Assembly: GCF_018143015.1 (NCBI RefSeq)
Contig: NC_054757.1
Location: 20,971,785 to 21,035,784, forward strand
Direction: 5' to 3'
Source of the DNA: Lytechinus variegatus
Taxonomy: Eukaryota > Echinodermata > Echinoidea > Temnopleuroida > Toxopneustidae
DNA: 64,000 bases
In this document: in pieces, positions 1 to 13,500 of the stretch
Layout: every line of letters begins with the position of its first letter
How positions within the stretch are numbered: the first letter of the stretch is position 1
Made by a program: the position numbers and the translations under genes
Notes under the pieces: model-generated
Told to the model about the DNA's origin: nothing
What the model saw: the letters and a program-made list of their open reading frames with translations, nothing else
The model's database searches: none

Positions 1-679
1 TTTCCTTTTTAGAGTGTATGTGTGTTTGCCCCTCCCCCTGTGATTTTCTCTGCATCTGTCTGTCTGTCTATCTATATATCTCCCCTTCCCCTCCTCCTCT
101 CCCTCTTTTTTTTCTCTCTTTCTCATCCGTCACTTCTTACGCCCACCTAACCAACTGTGCAAATAATTCTAAATTGAAAGTCTATCTGTTGAATCCATTC
201 GTGCCTTGGGAATAGCATTTCTAGCCATGTTGCTCCCCGGCGCGGTAAGAAATCAAATTAGTTTTTTTTTCTTTGGCGCAAGCAGTCGGTAACGGTGGGT
301 ACCGACAAACTTAAACAAGCAATGAAGCCAAAATGTTATCTCTTTTTAATGAAAAAAATGGGCAAGATTTCCCAGTTGTTTCTCCCTTCTTCTTGTTTGC
401 GTAAGAAATGGTGTGTGTAACATAAGAATAAACTGTGTTCTAATAACACACAAAACCATTTTGTGCGAACTCATTTCTGAATACATTTTTAAAAGCAATC
501 AGCCTTAAGGGCATGTCTGTATAATGGCTTAGTTTTGAGTATTGTACTGCATATGGAGTTGATATGTTTTTAAGGTTAAACGGGTCAGCGACATCAGAAT
601 GAATCCTCTACTTCTGCAGTTTGTGAAAAAACGTGTCTTGTGATCACCATATCACAATCACTAATAGGGGACTATTAGT

Positions 680-835
680 CTCAGTTAGACATGAAACTCC
701 TTGGGCTGTACCCCGGTTTCAGCTTAGATACCCCAAAAGACTCATTTATCCTTCCAAGGAGTCCACTGCGGGTTTTGAATCCTAAATCTTGTGATCTGTA
801 CTCCGGAGACATACTCACTAGACCACGACAAATAC
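680..835 (-). mobile_element. Diverged SINE-like copy
   Basis: On the - strand it reads GTCGTGGTCTAGTGAGTATG, an A-box-like head shared with the SINEs above, followed by a degenerate B-box area (TAGGATTCAAAACC). The rest is unlike the main family, so this may be a second subfamily. Confidence 0.5.
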
Positions 836-2280
836 AGAGTGAATGAAATAATACAAAGTGTTTTTCAAACAACTACATGTATATATACAAATAATATTTC
901 AAACGATTTGCATTCAAATATAGGCTACCAGTATGACCCGTGTAAAATGCATAAGAATAGATTCGAACCCCAACCTGTGTTTACAGAGTAAAGTGAGAGA
1001 GTCAATTACCACAATATCTTCCCAATCCAATGGCCATAGTCTTATTTTTGAAAAAGGTCGAAACATCGTAGTAATGTGGAATCCCCATGGGGTCTATTAC
1101 GTAGGCCTAATATTTACGTTAAAAAAACATAAATAAATTTGTTTGTATCTGGTACCCGTCTAAGAAGATAATTCGCGTCTGATATTATTAGAGCATATCT
1201 TCCAAACAGGAAGAAATGTAAGTTGTTGTGGTAATGGTTGTTGTTTTTTCTGCCTTTGGGTCTCTGCAAACCTCCTGTATATCACAGGTCGGGTCAACAG
1301 TCTTTGGTATCCAGGTCACGTGCTGCTCTTGCACATTCAAAACAAGTTATTCATGCACTTTTTTTCCCTAGACCTGCATTCCAGGTCCCGAAATGTCTTC
1401 GAGTTTGGCACATGCTAAACAACTCCCCCATCAATCCTGTGGAATATCTAACGACCGAGTGGACGGGTGTAGGGAACGGGTATTGACTTAACACTCGAGC
1501 CTCTCAACCAGGGAGCTTTCGTGTGTTACAGTCACACCAACGAACCCGACTCCAGACCGACCGATGATATGTCATTGGAAATAACGTGATAGCTTTGATC
1601 GGGCTGACATTAGGTTCGCTGTTGTGACTGAAGCACTCTCATCTGAAAATGAGAGTGAGGGACGGTGACAGATCTTATGCTGCATCGGTCACACAGGAGC
1701 AACTGACTGGAGATCGACCAAAGATATAACGTTATTTCCAATTACATGATATCGGTCGGTTTGGAGTGGGCTTCGTTGGTGAGACAGTAGCATTATATGG
1801 CTGGGGCCCATCGTGAGGCGATGGTGGGTTTGGGAAGAAAGGCCGAGAAAAAGACACAGATGGAAATCGTAGTGAGCATACTGAAATGAAAAAAAGAAAG
1901 TCGCGAAAGTCAGACATTCCACAAATTGAATTTATTGTTATGTATTATTTTACATGCATATAAACATGTAGACCTAAATATTGACCATCAGCACAGGCTG
2001 AAGCGGTCAAATTACACATTTGTACAGCATGATAACAAAACAAATTGATCAGAAACATAATTACAATATTCATGATACAAAGCTGTAATGGTTGAATTTC
2101 GATTTTCTATAGAATGAAATATTCATAAATCATCTTTAAATTTACATCAGTTCATGGAATGGGGAGACCCAGAATTTCAAAAATAAGGACCAGGGTGGGG
2201 ATTAAATATTTTTGAGGCAATTACTTGTAAAAAATACATCAAAAATCATATTGATTCCAGAAAATTCGATTGGGCTAGGT

Positions 2281-2520
2281 ACACAGCAAAAACTGTAGCG
2301 TTAACCGGTGCATAGAGGACCACACCAGTTGTTTTACCCCGGTGTTAAATTGGTGGTGTTAGTTTTGCACCCATATGTGTTATTACAACACCTTTGGTTG
2401 TTATATTTCAACACCTTTGGTTGTTATGTTCAATCTCTAGGGTGTAGTTTTAACACCTCAGGGTGTGGTCCTCTATTAACACCAACTGGTGTCAGTTTTA
2501 ACACCACAGTTTTACAGTGT
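2281..2520 (+). mobile_element. GGTGTTAA-rich MITE, copy 1
   Basis: Ends ACACAGCAAAAACTGTAG and ACAGTTTTACAGTGT. The 240-bp interior is made of GGTGTTA / TAACACC words in both orientations (e.g. CCGGTGTTAAATTGG, AACACCTTTGGTTG). Confidence 0.85.
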
Positions 2521-4550
2521 ATAAGGTCTTTAACACAGTGTTATTTCACCTTTACTTTAATTTAATTAGGAATGAATCACTCATCTGAGGATGATTGTGG
2601 TTGCAATCCAACGTTGATGGTTACCATAGTTACATAATTTACATGATTAATGAGATTGTTGTCTTACTACAATCGGCTCTCCATCCAACAACGCAACTTC
2701 TATATTAGATGATAAAGAATGATTTTAGTTGAACGAGGTCGAATAATGTCACGTGATTCGTGTGTAAGGTCTGAGTCATTCGTGACACATCTACTTTCTA
2801 CATGAGATGCTGATGTGCAGTAAATCAAGAGTAATTCATTGAATGTATACGTCGGAATGCGATTCTGTAACTCAACTGAGTGAGTCTTGGGGAAATCCTC
2901 GAGTGACTTAAAGGTATATGCAACAGTCGTACCAGTGAAACCGACCCCAACCAGACCGATGATATGCCATTGGAAATAACGTAAAAGCTTTGATGGGTCT
3001 GGAGTCGGTTTCATTGGCGTGACGGATCATAGCTGTCGATGTGTTTTTAAACAAAGGGGGTGCATGATCGATGACTCCTTTGAAAATCTGGTTGAAAACA
3101 CTTGGGAATGCAGGAAGAGAGAAGAGTCATATTTCAGCAGAATATAAATCATTTTATTCCCAAAGTTAATTATCTATTCAGAAAAAAATGCAGATTTGAT
3201 AAAGGGATGAAAGTGATAATGGAAAATGCATTGTTCATTTGTTCATTGTTTCAGAATTTAGAAGAAAAATTGTACCTAGCGCCTTTTGACAAAACCTTTT
3301 GTACGAGAATAATAACAATAACAATAGGCATTTATATAGCGCCATCTATCTAGAAATATTCTAGAATGATCATAATCAGTTGCAAAAATAGGAATACATG
3401 AATGAAAAACTAGCTAGGTGACCAAAACAATTGAGACAATAATCGTTCCGTGATCAATGACGAAGGAGAATGTACAAATTTATTTCCGTCAGAGAAATAT
3501 ACATGTTAGAAAGAAACAATGGAGTTAATAATTAACTCCTCTGAGAAAGTGAATCTACCATAATGTCATTATAGATTGAGAGTGGCTTTTGCTTGTTGAT
3601 TGAATTTCACACTTTTAAAGTGAAATTAGTATGAAATATTCGTATGTTCACTCTTAATTCACTCGAAATTGAATGATCCTTGTCACTACTGAGGAGAGAT
3701 AAGCGAGTGATTATTATTATTATTATTATTTGCTCTTTTCGTTATCTCCATGTATTACTTTACGTATATTTCTATATTCCTTGTATCTTTTTGAGGGGTC
3801 CACATTCTACAAGCTTTGCTTTTCAGTGGACCCCTCCATTCTTCTTATAATATATAATTGCATTGATTTAATTATATTTAATGATATTGATTATATTGAT
3901 TTAAACGTGACATGTATATTAATTTATATTTAAATCACTTTCAAATATGTATTTCATTTTTTTTTCAATATTGCATTTTGTTCATGCTATTATTTATTTA
4001 AATTGAATCAATCCATCTTGTACTTATTTGTATTATTTTGAAGAATGGAAATGAATTGAATTGAATTGAGTGAAAATTTATTCATTATCTTTTACACTTA
4101 TCAAAGAGAGTGGGCTGCAGAGAACATCAGACATCAGATTCTCCCTCTAGATGTATTAACTCCGCCTTTCATGATGCTATCATCATTACACTACCATCAC
4201 TTAATAATCGGTTATGCTATTCTATTGTCCTCTCATTAATCATAAAGCTATTACTTTTATTACGTTGTCAATTTGAGTTTCCCAACTTCCTCCACCTGCA
4301 CTGTCATTAGTTTCGTAACTGATCACATGGGATGTTGCTATGGAAACTAAGTGGACATAATCTCATTGGCTTCCAGTTTTATCAACCTATCCCTTAATCA
4401 TGTTAATCATGCTAATTTGGTATATTTATCATGTTATATTTCTTCCTTGTTCATTATCGACCATAATTATGCATCATAGAATTTGGCCTCCTTGGACAAC
4501 AATTCAATAAACATTAAAATAACATCTTGTTGCATTTCTTTATTTTGCAG

Positions 4551-7500
4551 AAAGCTTCGCTCGATGTTTGGCACGTCAATGATGTCTTCCCTGATCCCAA
4601 AACTGGTAAGAAATTTTTTTACATTCTATTCTTATCAACCTTTTTAACTTGTAAAATAACAATAGCTGGTAAATGTACAGATAATCCATAAACAAAGAAA
4701 TAACATATTGTTTAAATACACTGATTTCAGGGTAAAAATATACGTAATGCATTCGAGATTGAGCTTGAAATCTTGTAGTTACATTTGAAAAGGACCATTT
4801 ATTTTGATATGTATTCCCAGTTTACTCCTATCTTATATTTGAGTTTCTTTTTAAAATGGAAAAAATCTTAAAAAGTATAATTTTTTTAATTTACATCATT
4901 GTACAGGCAGAATGAATTTCAATGAATAAGAGGAAAAAGGGTCCAATATATGCACTTTTTTGTGAACCGAATCTAAAACTGGTAAGATTGTGTGAACACA
5001 ATTATTTTTTATATTGACACACTTTTATAGCACTTCATAATACCTAAAATGGGTTAATATGCAATCACAAACACCTAAATGGAGTAAGCACCGTACTAAC
5101 AAAAGGGCAAGTCTACTCTGACCTCATTATAGTTTAAATAAAAGTAGAGCAATGTATTTTGTTCTCTTTTTTTTCTTGAATTTATTAAGAGTATCATGTT
5201 ATGGAATTTAAAGTTAGTATTAATCTTTGTAATGTCACACGAGAGCAGCTCCACAGTACCACGCAAACGTCAAGCAATGAAAATTTCATGTGGTAATTTT
5301 CTCTATAAACATTGAAATCTTTGCATCAAAGGAAATACTCAAATGATTTCATACATGGTTTTGTGAAAACTAAGAAGCTATTCAATGATATTTTAACAAC
5401 CAATAATAATTCACCGAATCGACAATACACGACTTATGGGCGGTGCTTGCTTCTGACGTCACAAAAAGAAATATATTTTTTTAATTCTCTGAGGGATTCC
5501 TCATTTGAATGTTTTATTATCCAAACCAAAATACTATAGGAGCTAATCTGATCCCTGATCACACTCCTTTCAGAGGGAGATGGGGAGATCAGTCTAGTTG
5601 GAATAAGATTTCTATCTTTCAAAAGTGAAATTTTACATTTTTTAATGAAAGTCTAAACAAGATGCACAATTTCAATTAAAAAAATGAAAAATTTACTCTT
5701 GAAAGAATGAAGTCTCATTCCATCAGGACTGGTTCCTAATCTTACGCTGAAAGGAGTGTGATTAGCTCATTAGCAGCTAGAGAGTACAGTCAATTAACTA
5801 TTGCACCTGTACTGAGCAGAAAGAGTATAACAAACAACATAAAAACACCCCCTTCTAAATCTTGTCGATGTTCATAATTCAAAATGTGAATATCAATTAT
5901 CTCTAAATAGAAATGGAAGTCAAGCAAGGAATGTCAGCGCCTGGAATACTAAGTAGTCGATCGAGTTTTATAAGCGTAAAGAAATGGAAGGAGAATTTGT
6001 TTTCAAATGAAAAATGGGGAAAAAATATCCTCTCCATTAAAGCAGGCGCATACAAAAATGGAAAACTGTGAAAAACAGGCGTCATAGAAAAAAAGTCAAG
6101 TGCCGATAGCTATCTTCGAATAGTTAAATATGCAGAAAGGCGTTTACGGCCTCTTTCTCGAGTACATCTAAGGTGTGGAGTTAACGGGTTTCCAAAGCAA
6201 CTGAATCGATTATTTTTTGTTTTTCTTCTTCCTCCGTTGGGCGCGCCAATCACTAGCCGGAGGGCACATGCGGGTAAATTGAAATTCATGTAATGATCGC
6301 CTGAGTCTGGGGGTCAAAGAGGGAGAAAATATATTGAGATGGTTGCCGGTAATGCCTCAGTCATATCACTTAGACCGACTCCAGACCGATCGAAGTTTCT
6401 ACCTTATTTTCAATGACATACCATCGGTCGGTTTGGAGTCGGTTTCGTGGGGTGACTGTATTATTAGACTTGAGGTGGTGGTGGTGTGTTTTCGTCTCTG
6501 CTCTTGTTTTTGAAACCGGGAATTATCGTTTCTTGTTCTTTCTCTTTATCAGTTGTTGCCCTACGGGCATTAAGCATCAACCTAATCTCCCCACCCCCTT
6601 CTCCCTTTCTCTTATTATGTATGAAGAAGGATGTAGTCATGTTCATTTCAGGTATCAAACCATTAATAATATTCACAACGTCTTGGCCGGGGGAATTAGA
6701 GTTAAAAGAGGGGAAAGGGGAGGCAGAGAAGGGGGGGGGGGTATCTATCCTCCCAAACTTCTCAACTTTCAAGAATTTTTCAGACTATGATAATCAATAA
6801 AATTGCAATGTCGGTCATTGATATAGTATAGGTATAGGCAGCTAGCTATCAACTCCAAAATGTAATGTTAAATTGGACGTTGCATACATCTATTTTTATT
6901 CCTTATTTTTATAGTTCTTTTTACTACACGCACATCCAGCCCGTGCCTTTCCCCCTTTGGGAGGCCCCCAAAATATGTCCCAAAATGCCCCCCCCCCTTG
7001 AAAAATCTTGGATCCGCCACTAAATATCATGGATAGCAACACATTTTACCATTCAATCACATCACTCTTTCAAAATGATTGGTCAAAATAACAAATCTTT
7101 GGGTGAATTGGTTTCAGACTTAAAAGTAATATTAAAAATCAACCAGAGGTTTGATAGATTCTTTCCTTTTGTTTTGTTAATTTTACCATCCGAAGCATAT
7201 AATAAATCTTATCGAGAAAAAAAACTTGTACATGATAGGGATGAATCAATAATGGCATTCCGGAACTACCTCACCATCCTCTGGCCGCTGCTCTATGACA
7301 TTATGGTTGGAATTTTGCAGATCATAACCATCCTCTTTCTTCGATCACTATGTCATAAAGATTTGTAAAACGATTTAGATGATCCGTGCGGATCTAACTG
7401 AATGGACACAAATTCGATGTCTTTTGTCACAAAATCGCGTCACTCAATTTAGAGAGGTCTTTGGTGAAGCCCATCTACGCATGTGGTGTAGAGAATGAAA

Positions 7501-10500
7501 AAAAAATAATATAAAAAAATAAGGGGGAAGAGAGAACGTGTATCGGGGAAATTTCTAAGTTATTTCCAAACGAGCCCCCTTCCCCCAAAAAAAATCTTTA
7601 TAAAATCTTAATCTAATGGTGTAACATTTTTCTGCCCCTTCTTTTACTTCCTTTCTTTCTTCTTTTCCTTCTTCTTATTTTATTTTGGTTAGTGCTTTTT
7701 TGGGGGAAAGGCGGGGGGGGGGGGGGGGGGGCTAAATATGAGAAGGCTTTAATCGGTCTGGAGTTTGGTTTCCCGGGTGTGACTGTAGCTTTATTGTTGA
7801 CACCCGCATCATTCCCATGCCGGGTGATCATCATTTACCCATAGTTGTTATTCTACCATATTGCTCTAGTCCCACCAACGAAACCGACTCCAAACCGATC
7901 GATGGAAAGACATTGGTAATAACGTAATAGACATGATCGGTGTAAGGTTGGTTCGCCGATGTGACTGTTTACATGAAGAAAAACGGTCTAGCTAAAGTCA
8001 CACCAACAATACATTCTCCGAACCGACCGACTGTACGGCATTGGAAACAACGTTGTAGCTTTGATCATGCTTTGATCGATCTGGAATCGATTTAACCGGT
8101 GTGACCGATTCGTAGCTTGATGGTTACATCCTCATCATATCCAGGCCGGATGATCATCATTCACCCATATACTTGCCATTCTAAACACTCGAAACCCTTT
8201 GGAAGCAGATTGAAACCAAATGCATCGAACCAACAACACATCCATTCATCTAACCAAATATTTGAGACAGGGGGAGTATCAATTGACGGCGATCTGCTTT
8301 ATCAATCAATGCAGGGAAAGTAGGCTGAGTGACATGGAAGGGATGAAAGAGAGAAAGGAAAGATGGGCTGTGTAATTTGTAAAGAGAGTGACTGAGATAA
8401 ATGAAGGGGGAATAAAGATTACCGAAATATGAAAAGAATGGACGGATGGAAGAGAAATCAAAGGAAATGTGTTTGAGTTAGGAAATAAAAATTTGAGTGA
8501 AAGAATTCAAGCAAAATAAAAAAAATATCAAAATACACAAGGAAAGAAAGAGAAAGAGACAGAATTAAGAATGAAAGAAAGCAAGAAGAAAAGAAAGATG
8601 ACTTGTAAAAAATAAAAATACAAAAAGAAAATATAAGAAGAGAAGAATTATGATTAAGAGAAAGAATAAACCATGTACACATAACAAGTATTCTGTGAAA
8701 TTGGATCGATGCAAATTGGAAGGGGTATAGACACAAAAAAGCACCATCCTTTTTTTAATTTGGCTTTGTAGTAAGCGTTTACTTGAATTCGGCAGAAAAA
8801 TGAATGTAAACTCACTGTAGGCTAAATTATCCTAATTGCCATATTATTCTTCCATAATTTTACTTTTTGCTCTAGATGCCTGTTCGCACGTGGAATGCCC
8901 CAAGGGCAGTGAGTGCTTGGTCAACAGGACGACCAACATGGCGGAGTGCATCTGCCGACCCTACTGCAAGCCTCACTACAAGCCTGTCTGTGGTTCCGAT
9001 GGCGTCCTGTATGAGAACCATTGCGAGCTCCACCGTGCCTCGTGCCTCAGCGGGCAACGGATCACCGTACACAACCATGGTTGCGATACCCCGGTGGAAT
9101 TGCCATTGGTGATGGCCACCACTCCGGACAGTAAGTTTCACCTGTTGGACTTTTGACGGGGATGGGGATGGGGGCACAGCCGTCATTCGAATAGTATTCG
9201 ATTATCTTAATGATCCAAGTCATCATTCGAATACTATTCAAGTACCGAACCGGTTCAATCCATCATTTTAATGCCATTCGGATAGCAAATACTTTAAAAC
9301 CGTCATTCATATTGCGATTCGAGTACCAAGCTGACTCGACTTCCATACCATTATTCAAATGCCAATAAGATATGCCATTCAAAGTTTACTTCTGTTTTGT
9401 ATATTAATTAATACAAAACTTCTGTTTTGTATATTAATTGCAGTGATTATAAGAAAAAAAGTCATCCATACTGATACGTGTTTACTTTTTTGCACAGATG
9501 GGAAAACTAGTTTGAAAAATCCTTTGCGTGGAAAATACAGTCCAATGAAATTTAGCGTGGTGATAACAGCTTGTGCACATTTCATTTTAATCACGAAATT
9601 ATAAAACTGAGTCGGAGAAGTTGAAATCAGTCGGAACTAATCCCCTACAACTTTTTTTTTTAAATTTCTTGAAGGTCCTATTCCTTCGATGTCACCGACG
9701 GAAGTTCCCATTACCTGCACACCTGAAGAGATGGCCCAGTTGAAAGAAGAACTCGTAGCACATTACCGCGAGCAGTTTCACAATCCGAACGAGGACAACA
9801 GCCTACCTCCATGTAAGCATTGTTGCAATTGGGCTGATTCAAGCCACGTGATGTTTATTCAAGCCCCATGTTTGGTTGACAGTATATTACGTATTAAGGG
9901 GCCTTGATAAGATATGATACGAGGATTTTTATTATCGTAACAAGAAATCATCTTGATTATTGTCTAATACCTGTACATTCAACAGAAGTCGTACTGGATG
10001 AAAATGTAATACAACATGAACTTATCGGTTGTAAATATTGATGTACTGTCACAATATAGAGCTATCAACATGTATTCTGCGTATAAAAATAACAGTATTC
10101 AATATATCCGTGATATCGCAGACCTATCACTACATAGATACGTAATCATAATGTACACTGTATAAATTGTGGTGTTAAAACTGACACCAATTGGTGTTAA
10201 TAGAGGACCACACCCTGAGGTGTTAAAATAACACCCTAGAGATTGAAGATAACACCAAAAAGTGTAAATGTAACAACCATAGGTGTTGTAAGAACACCTA
10301 TAAGTGTAAAACTAACACCACCAATTTAACACCGGTGTAAAATAACTGGTGTGGTCCTCTATGTACACCGGTTAACACTACAGTTTTTGCTGTGTATAGT
10401 CTTATCGTATAGTTACAGATGAAATATTATATGTAAAAATTACATCAGCAGTAGAAACCCTGCCGCAATCATAAAACTCTTATATGTAGATATTATCATC

Positions 10501-13500
10501 ATGAGTAAAGCTATTTCAAGTAGAAAACATGGACCTGTGAAGCTATTAGCAGTAGATATCTATAATATCACCATAAAGGCTATCAGCAGTAAAAGTTAAT
10601 AATAACACGTGTAAAGCTTTTAGCAGTGAGTTGATTTTTATTGCCTTGTTGTTTATATCTTCTGCAAAGTAGTAAATATTTATACTACCACCCGTAATGG
10701 TATCGGCAGTAGATAATATCATATCACATTTAAAGCTATCAGCAGTATGTTGATCATATCACTTGTAAAGTTGTCAGCGGTGGATATAGACATACTATTG
10801 GCTTTGGATTAATCGCCAAAATAAAAAAAACTACCATAAGTGAAATTGCCAGCTTTAAATGTTAATGTACAACCTCGTTATTTTTCAGAGTACGAATTTA
10901 TTTCAACGCGTTAACTTATCTCCAATTGAGATGTTATTCCACACGTAAAGCTATCACCAGTAGATATCAATGTACTATTAAACGCTAACAGTTGCCGTCA
11001 GACATTTATTATTCCATGCAAATTTTTCAGTAAGAAGTAGATATGAATTAACTATTGCCTGCGAATTAGTCTAGTGGGGAAGATGCACGGCCATATGATG
11101 TAAGTTATCAGCAGTAGATATGAATGTACTATAAGACATTTATCCCCTGTTAAAGCTGAGGTGTTAAATCTGACACCAGCTGGTGGTCCTAGAGGAACAC
11201 ACCCTTGGGTGTTGAAACACATCCAATAGCTTGAAAATAACACCAAAGATTGTACAGGTATCAACTAACTGTCCTGACCTAACACCACATATTAAACACC
11301 GGAGTATATTGACTGGTGATGTCCTTTATCGACACCGGTCAACACCACATTTCTTGCTGTGTCCAAAGAAGTTATTCTATAATTCCTTCATTTCCCCTTT
11401 TCCAGTGAATAAGAAATACATCGTCAGTTTGATCTTAAATCACTATGACATCGATGCAGACGATGCTATTTCCCGCCAAGAAATGGAATCGGCCATGACC
11501 CTGGACCGCATCAATGACCTTTTACCCGGATGTTCTTTCCTCGATGTCCTCGACTCCGGTGATCTCGATGGCAATGATAAACTGAGCGGAATGGAACTCT
11601 ACCGAGAATTCAGTGAGTATTGCGTAAAGATGCCACGAGGCTCCTTTGTTGTCTTGTGTGGTATTTCATATTTAGACCTTGCGCCATTGGCTGAAAGTTA
11701 TCACGTGACTCGTCATGTATTTTCAGCAAAAGTGAAAATTTGCTAATGACTATTGCTATAAACAAGTCAAAGTTTTGAGATGAGGATATTTCATCAGTTA
11801 AGAAATAAAGAATGGTTTAGGAAGTATCAGAAGAATCAGATAAACAAACCGACTTTTTACAGATGGCAAAGCTATAAGATCATTGAAAAGGGAAAAATTA
11901 GGATATTTTATCAAAAGTATAAATTAAAGAACGGTTTAGGAAGTATTCGAATAATCAGGTAAAAAAATATGAGATCATTGAAAATCGTATGGCGCGAATA
12001 ATGGTGACAATGAAGACGGTAACGATTACGATGGTGATAATGATGACAATGATGACTAGGATAATGAAAATGACAATGATGATGATCATTATGATGATGA
12101 TGACTAGGATGATGAAAATGATAGACATGAGATAAAAATGACGGTGGGGCTTCGGTGCTTGGGTTGAGAATGACGACACCGAAAATGTGATGATGATAAT
12201 TATGAAAGTTTTGACGACGTATTGATGCTTAAGATGATATGACTACCCCTACCCTTAGCACCGAGATCACGTTTGACAGACTTTCTCAAAATGGCTGAAA
12301 CCATGTTGTTCCCCTTATTCCATCCTCTTCTTCTTCCTTACTTACAGACATCAAAGCCGTTTCTCTATCAGGAAGCATAGCCCAGCGTGTTACGGTTGCT
12401 GCAGTCGGTGACAACCTGGCCTTACCGTGTGAGCTCTCTTCAGATCATCCTCTCAATATCAGGTGGACAAGAAACAACGCTCCTCTGACAGAGATCCAGG
12501 AATACCAAGGAATCGGGGTAAAGTAGTTTGCCTCATAGTCGTTTCTTCGCATACACTCTTATGCACTGGCGGATCAAGAAGGGGGGCACAGCCGGCCCGT
12601 GCCCCACCCCCCTTAGAGAGGCACAATTAAAATTTGTAATGTAAAAATAAAAGTGCCCCCCTTTCGAAAATGAAGACTTTTTTGGCTTGTCAAATTTTTC
12701 CTTGGACGAAATCCCCTCAAATTTTGGTTGAACCACCTATTTTTTTTTGCGTGTCAAATTTTTCATCGGTTAAATGTGCCCCACCCCCTTCTTTCGAAAA
12801 ATCCAGGATCCGCCCTTGCTTTTATGTTACAGTCATACTAACAAAATCGACTCCAAACCGATAGATACATGTGGTGTGTCATTGGAAACAACGTAATAGC
12901 TTCGGTCGACCTTGATCGGGTTTAACTGAAATGGTCGGTCTTGACTTGATCCGGTGTGAATGTAGCAATGAAGAGGATTAGACAAGGTGTATGTACGTGT
13001 GCATAATGACAAGGCAGTGAGATAACTTATGCTGTTTTAAAACAGATAGAAATAATGTGGTACTGACGAGTGGCGACCCTAATCCCTAGTAATTTGTTTC
13101 GGTCAGTATTCACCAAGACGTTCGTTATGCTCATGGATCCTTTATATAAGAACATCATTAAGAGTCACAGAGACAAGGTAAAATATTCAAAGATAAGCAC
13201 TGAATAGCACACCAATACTTTTAGATCACTCCATTCCAGTCGTTTGTAAATCATGCGTAAAAATGTGTTTAACCATATGTTGCGTAGAATCTTATGAACA
13301 AAATTTGTGAATAAGCTTTTTGGAATAGATAAAAGTTAATCAAATATGTTTGGATTTTTTTAGACAGTTCTATGCCGGTGATTCGTCTCTCTACCTGACA
13401 TCAATCACTCTCATGCATGAAGGTACATACGCTTGTTACGCGGAAGGATATGACGAAGTGAAGCAGACACACCTCCTTCAAGTCCAAGGTAAATCAATTC

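Larger units (their letters stand above)
1..4550. other. Non-genic left flank (intron or upstream of FSTL)
   Basis: No exon with convincing splice sites or homology was found here. Contents are a pyrimidine-rich start, a SINE-like copy (680-835), three AGTCACACC MITEs, one GGTGTTAA MITE and AT-rich unique sequence. The missing FSTL signal-peptide exon could hide here, but I could not find it. Confidence 0.6.

Noticed and set aside
8458..8747. Overlapping Phe/Ser/Leu-rich open frames on the - strand
   Set aside because: They come from a purine-rich low-complexity stretch; no splice signals or family match.
8872..9186. Open frame on the - strand opposite the Kazal exon
   Set aside because: Shadow of the real + strand exon; the + frame has the Kazal cysteines and correct splice phases.
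13364..13367. First AG as the acceptor of the second Ig1 exon
   Set aside because: Using the AG at 13362-13363 shifts the frame to a stop; the AG at 13366-13367 restores phase 0 and the Ig sequence.
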